A stretch of DNA of 37,685 nucleotides from Bryobacterales bacterium (lineage in GTDB: Bacteria; Acidobacteriota; Terriglobia; Bryobacterales; UBA6623). Location of the stretch: the NCBI GenBank assembly GCA_028819235.1, contig JAPPMC010000117.1, positions 1 to 37,685 of the forward strand. Direction: 5' to 3'. The notes beneath the pieces are model-generated. The model did not search any database and was not told the DNA's origin. It saw only the letters and a list, made by a program, of their open reading frames with translations. A program made the translations under genes and the position numbers. How positions within the stretch are numbered: position 1 is the stretch's first letter; every line of letters starts with the position of its first letter. Shown in pieces: positions 25,657 to 34,266 of the stretch.

Positions 25657-27042
25657 TCAGTAGTCGCGGAACGGGCCCCTCGGCTCCGCCTCCGCCATCT
25701 GCGCGGCCCATTCCTCGTAGGCGCGCTCGACCCGCGCCCGCACTTCCGGCAGGCGCTCGGAGAGGTCACTGCGCTCCCCGATGTCCTCCGACAGGTCGAA
25801 GAGCCCCCCTCCTCGGCGCGATCGCACCAGCTTCCACTCTCCGAGGCGGGCGCCGGAGTCGCCCTGCCTCTCCCAGAACATGCGGTCCCGACGCGAGGGT
25901 CCCTGCCCCTTCAGGACCGGCAGCATGTCGAATCCGTCGATCGCGACACCCGCCGGGACCTGTGCCCCTGCCGCCGCGGCCAAGGTCGGGAACACCTCCA
26001 GCGCCGTGAGAAACTCGTCCGACACCGAGCCCGGCTCGATCTGGCCGGGCCAGCGCATCAGGAACGGAACGCGCACTCCGCCCTCGAACATCTGCCCCTT
26101 GCGGCCCCGCAACGGCCCCGAGTCTCCTCCCCCTCCGGCTCCGTTGTCCGAGACGAAGATCACGATGGTCTCGCGCTGCAGGCCGAGCTCGTCGATGCGG
26201 TCCAGCACGCGGCCGATGGACGCATCCATGCAGCTCACGGCCGCCATGAACTTGTGGCGGCGCTCCTCGGCCAGCCCGTCCGGGGAAGGGTACTGGTCGA
26301 GACACTCCCCCGGGGCCTGCACGAAGCCCCGGATGCCACGGTCCAGGCTGGACGCGCCGTGGGGAGCGTTGTAGGAAAGGTAGACAAAGAACGGGGCGGC
26401 CTGATGCTCGTCGATGAAGCGCAGTGTCTCGCGCTCGAAGAGCTCCGTCGCGTAACGCCCGCGATCCTCGGTCGTCGGGGAATTCCCGCGATACATGGAA
26501 GGAACGCCGTATCGCTCGTGTGTCCAGTAGTCGATGCCCGTGTTGACGAACCCGTAGAAGTCAGCGAAGCCCCGCTGCAGCGGAAGAAACCGCCGCAGCG
26601 ATCCCAAGTCCCACTTGCCGAAGACCCCCGTGGCGTATCCGGCCGAGGCCAGCACCTCCGACAGCAGGACTTCGCGAGTGTCCATGCCGAGAATGCGCTC
26701 CGGGCTGATGGCGTACTCGTGGCTCGGATAGCGGTAGCCGTCGTCGACCCGGTCGTTGCGGAAGTTGTCGTACGTGCCGTTCCTTTGCGGATAACGGCCT
26801 GTCAGCAGGGCCCCTCTCGACGGAGTGCAGACGGGAAAGGCCGAGTAGTAGCTGGTCAGGCGGATCCCCTCGCTGGCAAGCCTGTCCAAGCGCGGCGTGC
26901 GGATGTCCGGGCCTCCCATCGAGCCCAGGTCCATGTAGCCCTGATCGTCGCTGACGATAAGCAGGATGTTTGGCGGGCGGGCCTCAAGGCTGGCCGCGGC
27001 CAAGACCGCCAGCGCCGCGATCCAGCGGGCCATCGCGCCCAT
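25657..27042 (-). CDS. Secreted type I sulfatase (CTPSR)
   Basis: 461 aa. A signal peptide (about 1-21, ending SLEA) is followed by the metal-binding SDDQG (31-35) and the formylglycine motif CTPSR with C72, the canonical CxPSR form. Then come GKWDLG and FVSDNGAGGG, further active-site strands. It should cleave sulfate esters of carbohydrates in the periplasm. No formylglycine-generating enzyme gene is in the window, so activation depends on one elsewhere or on an anaerobic maturase. It is placed between the AGCS transporter (70 bp upstream) and the DUF971 gene, all on one strand. The ATG at 27042 has a second in-frame ATG four codons on. Confidence 0.93.
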   Translation of the reverse strand: MGAMARWIAALAVLAAASLEARPPNILLIVSDDQGYMDLGSMGGPDIRTPRLDRLASEGIRLTSYYSAFPVCTPSRGALLTGRYPQRNGTYDNFRNDRVDDGYRYPSHEYAISPERILGMDTREVLLSEVLASAGYATGVFGKWDLGSLRRFLPLQRGFADFYGFVNTGIDYWTHERYGVPSMYRGNSPTTEDRGRYATELFERETLRFIDEHQAAPFFVYLSYNAPHGASSLDRGIRGFVQAPGECLDQYPSPDGLAEERRHKFMAAVSCMDASIGRVLDRIDELGLQRETIVIFVSDNGAGGGGDSGPLRGRKGQMFEGGVRVPFLMRWPGQIEPGSVSDEFLTALEVFPTLAAAAGAQVPAGVAIDGFDMLPVLKGQGPSRRDRMFWERQGDSGARLGEWKLVRSRRGGGLFDLSEDIGERSDLSERLPEVRARVERAYEEWAAQMAEAEPRGPFRDY

Positions 27043-27112
27043 TGTAGGCGGCCTCGCTGGCCCGCGCTTAACAGCAAGCGCCAGCGGACACCGGGCGACT
27101 CGGCACGTTGCC

Positions 27113-28516
27113 TCACTCCGGGCGTGCTGCGGGCGGAAGTGTTTGGGCTTGCAGCGCCCCGAAGTATCTGCGGGCCTCTTGCATCACCTTGGGCGCCAGC
27201 AGCAGCGAGGATGTCATGGTCGGTATCGACATGAAGCCGTACATCCCGTCAATGAAATCGAGAACGGCGGTGTGGGAAGCCACCGCCGAGATCACGATCG
27301 CCACGGTGTAGATGTACTTGTAGGCCCGCTGGCGCTCTGCGCCGATCAGGAATCCCAGCGACTTCTCGCCGTAGTAGCCGCACGACAGCGTTGTCGTGAA
27401 GGAGAAGAACAGGATGCAGGTGAACAGCAGGTAGGTCCCGATTCCGGGAAGCACCTGCTCGAAAGACGCCGCAGTGACCGAGACCCCGCTTGTGCTCGTG
27501 TCGGTCCATGTGCCGGTGCACAACACGATCAGTGCGGTGGTGGTGCACACGATCAGTGTGTCGATTATTGGGCCCAGCATCGCCACAAGCCCCTCCCGTG
27601 CCGGCTGCTCAGTCTTCGCGGCACCGTGGGCCAAGGCTTCCGAGCCGATCCCGGCCTCGTTGGAGAACGCGGCCCTTCGGATGCCGGTGACCAGGACCGC
27701 CCACATGGCCCCACCGGCCACGGCCTCCCCGCTGAAGGCGTCCGACAGGATGGCGGCGAACGCCGCGGGAATGTCCCTCGCGTTGAGGGCGAGAATGGCG
27801 AGTCCGCAGCCCATGTAGAGCACGACCATGCCGGGCACCATGCGCGAGGCGACCTTCCCGATCCGCTGGATCCCACCGGCCAGGATCCCTCCGGCCACCG
27901 CCGCGATGAGCAGCCCCGACCCGAGGTTGAAGAGCCAAGCGTCACCCGAGCCTTCAATCCAGCCTAGCCGGGACGCCACGGTCTCTCGCGAGATCTGCAC
28001 GAGCTGGTTGACCTGGAACATCGGCAGCGTGCCGCAGAGGGCGCACAGCGAGAAAAATAGCGCCATCGGCTTCCAGCGCGATCCGAGGCCGTGCAGGATG
28101 ACGTACATCGGCCCGCCCTGGATTTCTCCCCGGCTGTCGGGGCCCCTGAACTGGACCGCGAGCGTGCAGGTGAAGAACTTGGTCGCAATGCCCGCGAGGG
28201 CGCAGACCCACATCCAGAAGACGGTCCCGGGCCCGGCCGTCTGGATGGCCACCGCCACGCCCGCAATGTTGGCCATGCCGATCGTGCTCGCCAGAGCGCT
28301 GCTGAGCGCTTGGAAGTGGGTAACTTGGCCCGTGTCCGTCGGGGAGTCGTACTTGCCCGCTAGGATATTCAGCGCGTGCCCCATGTATCGGAAGGGGATC
28401 AGGCGCGAGTACGCGAAGAAGTAGCAACCGCCCCCGACTAGGAGGACCAGCACGACGGGCCCCCAGGCAAAGCGCGCGAAGGCATCCATCAAGTCGGCGA
28501 GGGCCTGCACCCCCAC
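27113..28516 (-). CDS. AGCS-family amino acid:cation symporter
   Basis: 467 aa with about ten to eleven hydrophobic membrane segments. Alanine/glycine:cation symporter (PF01235-type): a GMANIAGVAVAI block (usually G-T-G-N-I-A-G), FWMW, QGGPMYV, and the strongly conserved SNEAGIGSEALAHGAAKT, then VAMLGPIIDTLIVCTTTA. It should import alanine, glycine or a related amino acid with Na+ or H+. The deviation GTGN to GMAN and AGPG for GGPG lies in the substrate-binding region and may alter specificity. The start is GTG 28516; ATG 28489 is an alternative. It lies in a same-strand run with the sulfatase and the DUF1080-ThuA gene. Confidence 0.9.
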   Translation of the reverse strand: MGVQALADLMDAFARFAWGPVVLVLLVGGGCYFFAYSRLIPFRYMGHALNILAGKYDSPTDTGQVTHFQALSSALASTIGMANIAGVAVAIQTAGPGTVFWMWVCALAGIATKFFTCTLAVQFRGPDSRGEIQGGPMYVILHGLGSRWKPMALFFSLCALCGTLPMFQVNQLVQISRETVASRLGWIEGSGDAWLFNLGSGLLIAAVAGGILAGGIQRIGKVASRMVPGMVVLYMGCGLAILALNARDIPAAFAAILSDAFSGEAVAGGAMWAVLVTGIRRAAFSNEAGIGSEALAHGAAKTEQPAREGLVAMLGPIIDTLIVCTTTALIVLCTGTWTDTSTSGVSVTAASFEQVLPGIGTYLLFTCILFFSFTTTLSCGYYGEKSLGFLIGAERQRAYKYIYTVAIVISAVASHTAVLDFIDGMYGFMSIPTMTSSLLLAPKVMQEARRYFGALQAQTLPPAARPE

Positions 28517-28656
28517 AGCATAGGAGACTCGCGCGAGGGGGCGCGCCCGTTCGGGCAGGCCTCAAGATTCCCGTGATCAGCCCCGGTCCAAGCTTCTGGC
28601 GAAGCAGCTCGGAAGCAGGACTCCTAACGGGCCGCGCCAGCCCGGTTAGCGGGCCG

Positions 28657-30243
28657 TCAGCGGCTGAGCTTCGACCAGCCGCCGACCATCTTCTCCACTT
28701 CGGCCTGATCGTAGCGTCCCCAAGGCTGAAAGTCTTGGTTCTGAAGCATCGCTTCGATGCCGTAGGGTCCTGACTCGATTCCTGCCGGGGGAACTTCTGC
28801 GCCCGAGATCCAGGCGATCGCATTCAGGACCAACTTGCGGTACGACGGGTGCGCCCAGTTCCAGTGGACATGGCCGCCGGTGAAGCCGAAGCCGCGTCCG
28901 CCGCCGGGCCGCTCGCTGGCCCACATCAGCGTCTGCCAGTCTCCGCGCTTTACAGCCGCGCGCGCATACGGGTTGCCCGAGGCCTTGCCGTCCGGTCGGT
29001 TCATCGTCTGCGGTGGTGGGACGGCCTGCAGGATGGGCGTGACGTCGTGCAGGCCCGGGCGGAAGCGGATGTTGAAGTACCACTCATCATGGATCTCGAA
29101 CGGTTCGACGCCGTTCGTGATGGGATGGCCCTCGGCGAGCCGCGGATCTCTCATCGTCCAGTGTGGGTTCACCGACCACCACTGCTCAAAGTAGCCGCCG
29201 ATCCACTCGAGGAACTTGGCCCCCGGCTCCCCTGCCGGGAGCTCCACCGCAAAGTGGATGGCTCCAATCCCCGCTCCGCGTGCGGCCAGCCGGTCGACAT
29301 CCCCGAGGGCGCCGAGCCACGGGTGCCGCAGTCCGCCGCCGCTGTAGAGCACGACCGCGTCCGCGTTGTCGAGGGCGGTCGGGTCAGCCGGGTGGCCGTC
29401 GAAGTAGGCGGTGGGATGGATCTGCGGGAAGTTGTCCCGCAGCGCGCCGATCAGGAGCTTCAATCCGGCCGTATGCTCGTGCGACCCGTAGCCGTGGCTC
29501 TTGGGCCCGCCGATGAACACCACCTTTCTCTTGCCGCGCGGCATTCGGAGGCGTTTGAGCTCGATATTGCGGAACCGAACCGTCATGGGCGGGCCGCGGT
29601 GCACCTGCAGCCCCAGCAGGCCGGAAACCGGCGCGTTGGGGTCGTTGTCGGTCACGTCGACCATCACGTGGCCGTTGATCTTGTGGATGTAACGATTGCC
29701 CCTGGCCAGGATTTCGAAACGGTTCCACCCGTTTAGGTCGATCTTCTCCTGCAGCTCGGCCGGGTCGCCGACGCTGCCGGTCACGACCGGCTTGCCGTCA
29801 GCTCCGATCTCCACCTTCTCGCCGCGCCGCGCCAGAATGCGCCTGGACCGCTCGCCGTAGAGGCCGCCCGTGTGGCGCTCCCCGGCCTCGAAATCCGCCT
29901 GCAGTCCGCCCATGACGTGCGGTCCCCATTCGAGCGGCCTTTCGAAGGCGCGGTACTGCACGCCCGAATTGCCGCCCTCGATCTGGAATTCGAGCCGCAG
30001 TTCGAAGTCGTCCAGTTCCCCCTGCCGCCAGACCAGGAATGAATTCGCAGGAATGGGGTCCTCGGCGGTCGTCCGGCCGACAATGGCGCCGTCCTCCACG
30101 CTCCAAAGCTTTGGGTTTCCGTCCCACCCCTTGAGCGACACTCCGTCGAAGATGGGCACGAAGCGGTCGGCCGACCGCGCTGCCGCTAGCGTTGCGGCCG
30201 TGCACAGCACCGCCAGAGCCAAGGTCCGAGCACGATGCGCCAT
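28657..30243 (-). CDS. DUF1080-ThuA fusion protein, exported
   Basis: 528 aa from ATG 30243 (GGGGAA upstream), with an N-terminal signal peptide (about 1-25). The first domain (about 27-232) is DUF1080, the 3-keto-disaccharide hydrolase family with a concanavalin-like jelly-roll fold: FDGVSLKGW, then WSVEDGAIVG and GNSGVQYRAF. The second domain (about 238-500) is ThuA-like, a glutamine-amidotransferase-type flavodoxin fold: VVFIGGPKSHGYGSHEH, AVVLYSGGG, GIGAIHFAVE, GFGFTGGHVHWNW. Both domains are common in Planctomycetes, Acidobacteria and Bacteroidetes glycan loci, and the 3-keto-sugar link is from established work on the DUF1080 family. The role here is inferred. Confidence 0.9.
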   Translation of the reverse strand: MAHRARTLALAVLCTAATLAAARSADRFVPIFDGVSLKGWDGNPKLWSVEDGAIVGRTTAEDPIPANSFLVWRQGELDDFELRLEFQIEGGNSGVQYRAFERPLEWGPHVMGGLQADFEAGERHTGGLYGERSRRILARRGEKVEIGADGKPVVTGSVGDPAELQEKIDLNGWNRFEILARGNRYIHKINGHVMVDVTDNDPNAPVSGLLGLQVHRGPPMTVRFRNIELKRLRMPRGKRKVVFIGGPKSHGYGSHEHTAGLKLLIGALRDNFPQIHPTAYFDGHPADPTALDNADAVVLYSGGGLRHPWLGALGDVDRLAARGAGIGAIHFAVELPAGEPGAKFLEWIGGYFEQWWSVNPHWTMRDPRLAEGHPITNGVEPFEIHDEWYFNIRFRPGLHDVTPILQAVPPPQTMNRPDGKASGNPYARAAVKRGDWQTLMWASERPGGGRGFGFTGGHVHWNWAHPSYRKLVLNAIAWISGAEVPPAGIESGPYGIEAMLQNQDFQPWGRYDQAEVEKMVGGWSKLSR

Positions 30244-30323
30244 GGTAGTTCCCCTTCTACGGCCGCGTCGTGATGCGGATCCCGCGGCTGCCCGCCAGTG
30301 TACGACAGCCCGCCGCTCGCCGT

Positions 30324-32132
30324 TCACTGGACGGACGCGTGGGCCACGTGCCTCTCTCCGAGGATCTGGTCCAAGGACGGGCTTTCCCGCTGGTCGGGCA
30401 GCGAAAACGAGAAAGTCGACCCCTTGCCCGGCTCGCTTTCCACCCATGCGCTCCCGCCGTGGGCCTGTACTAGGTGCTTCACAATCGCAAGCCCCAAGCC
30501 TGTGCCGCCCAGCTCGCGAGATCGTGCCTTGTCCACGCGATAGAAGCGCTCGAACAGCCTGGGCATGTGCTCGGCCGCGATCCCGATCCCCGTGTCCCGC
30601 ACGAAGAAGTGCATGGCTCCTTTGGCCCTCTTGGCCCCTACTGTGATGCGGCCGTGCGGCTGGGTGTACTTCGCCGCGTTGTCAAGCAGGTTGGCCAAGA
30701 CCTGCTGCACGGCCCCCGGATCACAGGAGACGGTAGGGGAGCCCTCGGGGAGATCCACGATCAGTTCCAGCTCCTTGCTCCGCAGGACGGGCCGTATGCC
30801 ATCCGCTGCAAGTCGCACGATGGCGTCGGCCGCCTGGTCCGAGAACTCGTACTCCCGGGCGTTGACCTCGATCTGCGACAGCGTCATCAGATCGGAGGTG
30901 AGCTGCGTCAGGCGTCGCGCGTTCTGCCAAAGGATCCTTACGAAGCGCTCGTTGTTCTCCTTGTCGTGGATGGCCCCATCCAGCAGAGTCTCCGCATACC
31001 CTGCAATTGACGCCAGCGGTGTGCGCAGCTCGTGGGAGACGTTGATCACGAAATCGCGGCGCATCTGGTCGATCCGCTCCAGCTCCGTAATGTCGTGGAA
31101 GACTGCGGCCACCGCCCGGACCTTGCCCTTGCGGCTCAAGATCGGCGCGCACGAGACCCGCCAGGCCCGCTGGGCGGGGGTGTCGACGGAGAACTCCATC
31201 GTGCATGGCTCCCGGTTGCCGACGACCCTCCGAAAGAGCTTCGCTATCTCCTTCGACCTCCAAGACTTGATGCGCGTCAGTGGCGAGAGGTCCTCATCAG
31301 GGAACATCCGTTCGATTGCCGGGTTGTGCAGCGCGATCCGGCCACGGCGGTCCAGTACCAGGATGCCCTCGCCGATGCCGTTTACCGCGGCTACGAACCG
31401 GGAGCGCTCCTCATTCAGCTGCTGGAAGCTCGCCTTGAGCTTCGTGGCAGTCGCCGTGAGGCTGGAAGTGAGGTCCTTGAGTTCGGGCAAGTAGCCCGGC
31501 TTTGGCGAGCCGGTGTCGACCTCGAAGTCACCCTCCGCAATCGTGTTTGAAAGTTCGACGATCCCCGACAGCTGCGTCGAAATGCGGCGGGCAGCCCAAG
31601 CGACTGCCGCCAGTAATGGAGCCACGATCAAAAGGATCGCCACGGTGATCTGCTGCCGAAGGTCCGCCGTCATCGAAGCGACCTGCTCCAACGGGAGGGC
31701 GAGGCGAACGGCTCCACCGCCCTGGATCGGGACCGCCACATACAACAGGTCGTTCTTGACGGTAGTGCTGTACCGCCGGCTTGTCGAGACTCGCCCGTTG
31801 AGCGCCTCGCTGAACTCCGGGCGGGTCGCATGATTCTCCATTCGCGAGGGGTGTGCCTGCGAGTCGGCCAGAACGTTGCCGCGAGCGTCAATTACGGTGA
31901 CCCGGGCTTGGGCGCGCTCGGCCAGCATCTGCAGCGACGACTGATACCGGTCCGGCGGGACTCCCTCCAGCGCGTTCTCTATCAGGCGCGCCTTCTCGGT
32001 CAGGCTCGTCTCGAGCCCGCCCTCCAAATACCCGACCGTGATCCGCGGGACCAGCAGGAGCGCGGCCGCCGCCGCGAGGAGGAGCGGAAGCATGGTCGCG
32101 AGTGCGAGCTTGAGGAAGATGCGCCCTGTCAT
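30324..32132 (-). CDS. PhoR-like sensor histidine kinase
   Basis: 602 aa. Two membrane segments (about 5-29 and 161-182) flank a periplasmic sensor domain (about 30-160). A HAMP linker (about 183-235), a PAS domain (about 240-355), a HisKA domain with H367 in VSHELRTPL, and a HATPase with N485 (NLLDNAAKYT), DTGIGIA (513-519) and GGTGLGLAI (542-550) follow. The ATG at 32132 overlaps the regulator stop (ATGA), so the pair is translationally coupled. The domain order matches PhoR, the phosphate-starvation kinase that acts on PhoB. No pst or phoU genes are adjacent, so the signal is not certain. A start at 32180 is possible but unneeded. Confidence 0.9.
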   Translation of the reverse strand: MTGRIFLKLALATMLPLLLAAAAALLLVPRITVGYLEGGLETSLTEKARLIENALEGVPPDRYQSSLQMLAERAQARVTVIDARGNVLADSQAHPSRMENHATRPEFSEALNGRVSTSRRYSTTVKNDLLYVAVPIQGGGAVRLALPLEQVASMTADLRQQITVAILLIVAPLLAAVAWAARRISTQLSGIVELSNTIAEGDFEVDTGSPKPGYLPELKDLTSSLTATATKLKASFQQLNEERSRFVAAVNGIGEGILVLDRRGRIALHNPAIERMFPDEDLSPLTRIKSWRSKEIAKLFRRVVGNREPCTMEFSVDTPAQRAWRVSCAPILSRKGKVRAVAAVFHDITELERIDQMRRDFVINVSHELRTPLASIAGYAETLLDGAIHDKENNERFVRILWQNARRLTQLTSDLMTLSQIEVNAREYEFSDQAADAIVRLAADGIRPVLRSKELELIVDLPEGSPTVSCDPGAVQQVLANLLDNAAKYTQPHGRITVGAKRAKGAMHFFVRDTGIGIAAEHMPRLFERFYRVDKARSRELGGTGLGLAIVKHLVQAHGGSAWVESEPGKGSTFSFSLPDQRESPSLDQILGERHVAHASVQ

Positions 32133-32818
32133 TCTGGAATCTCGAACCTGTACCCGAAACCTCGCACGGTCTGTATCCACCGGGGACGCTTTGGGTCCTC
32201 CTCGATCCGTTCCCGCAGCCGCCGCACGTGAACGTCGATGTTGCGCGGCGTAATGTGCTTGCGGCTGCCCCAGACCTTCGCAATCAGCTGCTGGCGGGTG
32301 AAGGCCGTGCCCGGGTGCTCGGCCAGGAAGCCCAGCAGGCCGAATTCGGTGGCGGTCAGTTCGATGCGCCTGCCGTTCAGGGTGGCCTGGCGTGCCGAGA
32401 AGTCTATGCTAAGGCCCTTCGCAGCCAGCGTGCCGCGCCTTCGGCGCAGCTCCACGCGCCGCAGGTGGGCACGGATCCTGGCCATCAGCTCCCTAGGGCT
32501 GAAGGGCTTGGTGATGTAATCGTCCCCACCGATCTCGAGGCCCATAACGCGGTCCATCTCTTGGCTCAGCGCGGTCAAGAACAGGATCGGGATCTCCGCG
32601 GTGTCGCTGCTGGCCCTCAGCTTGCGGCAGAACTCGAAGCCGTCCCCGTCCGGAAGCATGACGTCGAGCAGGATCAGATCCGGTCGTGTCTGCCGGATGA
32701 CCTCTTCCGCCCCCATCAGGCGGTGCAGCGTCGTCACGTCGTATCCGCCGTTGCTCAAGTTGTATTCGAGCAGCGTGCAGAGGTCGCGATCATCCTCTAC
32801 CACCACCAAGCTGCGCAC
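32129..32818 (-). CDS. PhoB/OmpR-family response regulator
   Basis: 229 aa. The receiver domain (1-120) has the acidic pocket E8-D9-D10, phospho-acceptor D52 (LLDVMLPDGDGF), T82 and K104 (TKPFSPREL). The winged-helix DNA-binding domain (about 130-225) contains LTATEFGLL, then DVHVRRLRERI and TVRGFGYRFE. It should be phosphorylated by the downstream kinase and act on target promoters. A near-perfect -10 box stands 18 bp upstream of the start. Phosphate control is inferred from the PhoBR-type pairing. Confidence 0.93.
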   Translation of the reverse strand: MRSLVVVEDDRDLCTLLEYNLSNGGYDVTTLHRLMGAEEVIRQTRPDLILLDVMLPDGDGFEFCRKLRASSDTAEIPILFLTALSQEMDRVMGLEIGGDDYITKPFSPRELMARIRAHLRRVELRRRRGTLAAKGLSIDFSARQATLNGRRIELTATEFGLLGFLAEHPGTAFTRQQLIAKVWGSRKHITPRNIDVHVRRLRERIEEDPKRPRWIQTVRGFGYRFEIPE

Positions 32819-32835
32819 GGCAGGCCCCGCCCGAG

Positions 32836-32841
32836 ATTATA
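32836..32841 (-). promoter_or_regulatory. -10 box of the response regulator gene
   Basis: On the minus strand this is a perfect TATAAT, conspicuous in GC-rich DNA, 18 bp before the ATG, which predicts a leader of about ten bases or less. I see no good -35 box, which may mean an activator is needed. Confidence 0.45.
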
Positions 32842-32901
32842 TGTCGCCGGGCCGGCGCCGGGACCGAACACGCCAGCGCCGTAGAATGCTGTAGAGTGCG
32901 C

Positions 32902-32917
32902 CGCACCTGCGGGTGCG
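32902..32917 (+). promoter_or_regulatory. Palindrome before the SDR gene
   Basis: CGCACC-TGCG-GGTGCG, 6-bp arms, lies just before the Shine-Dalgarno GGAG (about 32922-32925). It could be an operator or an mRNA hairpin near the ribosome-binding site. A TAGAAT at 32882-32887 is a possible -10 box. Confidence 0.3.
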
Positions 32918-32929
32918 CATTGGAGCGAA

Positions 32930-33664
32930 ATGAGACTTACGGGCAAGGGCGCCATCGTGACGGGCGCGGGAAGCGGGATCGGAGAGGCGGTGGCAGACGT
33001 CTTCGCAAAAGAGGGGGCCGAGGTCGTCACCATCGGGCGGACTGCCGGCAAGCTCGATGCGGCGAGGGAGCGGGCAGGCGCATCGGCCGATCGGCTGCAT
33101 CCATATCCGATGGACGTAAGCGATTCCGCGGCGGTCGACGAGATGCTGGCTTGGGCGCTCGGCCGAATTCCCCAAGTCGACATCTTGGTCAACAACGCCG
33201 GCACCAACGTCCCGCGGCGGGGATTGGACGAGCTCACCCGCGAGGACTTCGACAGGGTCGTGAGCGTCAACCTCAGCGCACCGTTCTACCTGATGCACGC
33301 CGTGCTCCCTGACATGCGGGAGCGGCGGGACGGGGTGCTGATCACCGTATCGTCAATCGCCGGCGTCCGGACCTCGGTGATCGGTGGCCCCAGCTACAGC
33401 GCCAGCAAGCACGGGGTGCGCTCGCTCAGCCTGGCCGCCCACCTGGAGGAAGGGCAGCGCGGCATCCGTTCGTGCGTCATCTGCCCGGGCGAGGTCAACA
33501 CACCCATCTTGGAGCGCCGCCCCGTCGTGCCCCCGCACGAGGCGCGCACGCTGATGCTGCAGCCGGAGGATGTCGCCGAGGCCGCCCTGCTGGTCGCGAC
33601 GCTACACCCCCGCGCGTGCATCCCGGAACTTGTCATCACCCCGACCAACCAGCCCTATTCGTGA
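32930..33664 (+). CDS. Short-chain dehydrogenase/reductase (SDR)
   Basis: 244 aa, classical SDR. NAD(P)-binding TGAGSGIG (11-18), NNAG (88-91), catalytic serine in VSSIAG (141-142) and Y156-x3-K160 (YSASK) are all present. Position 37 after strand 2 is Arg (IGRT), which favours NADP(H). The substrate is unknown; the sequence is generic and could be a FabG-like or sugar/polyol reductase. The ATG at 32930 has GGAG upstream. The 3' end overlaps the convergent HU-like gene by 10 bp. Confidence 0.9.
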   Translation: MRLTGKGAIVTGAGSGIGEAVADVFAKEGAEVVTIGRTAGKLDAARERAGASADRLHPYPMDVSDSAAVDEMLAWALGRIPQVDILVNNAGTNVPRRGLDELTREDFDRVVSVNLSAPFYLMHAVLPDMRERRDGVLITVSSIAGVRTSVIGGPSYSASKHGVRSLSLAAHLEEGQRGIRSCVICPGEVNTPILERRPVVPPHEARTLMLQPEDVAEAALLVATLHPRACIPELVITPTNQPYS

Positions 33665-33951
33665 CCCTCCAGCGCTTCCTCTTGGACTCGCTGGAGCATC
33701 GCCTTGCTGGCCTTGAACCGCACGACTCGCTTTGGCGGGATCTTCAGCTCCTCTCCCGTCCGGGGATGCCTCCCGATTCGGGCCGCCCTTTCGTCCACGC
33801 GAAATGTCCCGAATCCTTGCAGTTCGATGCGGTCGCCGCGGGCGAGCGACTCCGTGAGCATAGCCACGAACACTTCAACCACGGCTCGGGAGAAAGTGTT
33901 GTGCAGCCCGGTTTCGTTTGCGAGGTGGTCGGCCAGCTCTGCCTTGGACAT
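33655..33951 (-). CDS. HU/IHF-like DNA-binding protein
   Basis: 98 aa. Histone-like protein of the HU/IHF family: MSKAELADHLA at the N-terminus, then ELQGFGTFRV and the DNA-binding arm RIGRHPRTGEEL, then VRFKASKAML. It bends DNA as a dimer and shapes the nucleoid. The ATG at 33951 is chosen; a TTG start at 33969 would add six residues (MRKHGT). It faces the SDR gene tail to tail with a 10-bp overlap, leaving no room for a terminator between them. Confidence 0.93.
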   Translation of the reverse strand: MSKAELADHLANETGLHNTFSRAVVEVFVAMLTESLARGDRIELQGFGTFRVDERAARIGRHPRTGEELKIPPKRVVRFKASKAMLQRVQEEALEGHE

Positions 33952-34266
33952 AGTTCCGTGCTTGCGCAAGCGCCGCGACCGGGCTTGCGCTCATGGAATG
34001 ATGGCACACTGCGATCCCCTGTCCGAATGCCCCCTCCGTCTCGGTCGTTGACGACGGCCTCCTGCCCGCCGCGGCTTGCCGGTTCGTGTTATGCTTAACG
34101 CGCCGGCTGGGAACGGGGACGAACGAACACGCCTTGTGCTGTCGGCGCTAGGGGAGCGACTGACAGCTCTGCAAATAGCCGGGGATCGGGTGCCGCGAGG
34201 GGCCGGTCTCCTCCTTCTTTTGATGTGTGGGCTGGCCTATCGGCCGAGGCACAGCGGGGGGTAGTT

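Noticed and set aside
25600..27234. 544-codon plus-strand frame opposite the sulfatase
   Set aside because: It mirrors the codon bias of the well-supported sulfatase on the other strand and has no family features.
34048..34095. Promoter for infC from TTGACG (34048-34053) and TATGCT (34090-34095)
   Set aside because: The spacing of 36 bp is far from the usual 16-18 bp, and the closer TTGCCG gives only 8 bp.
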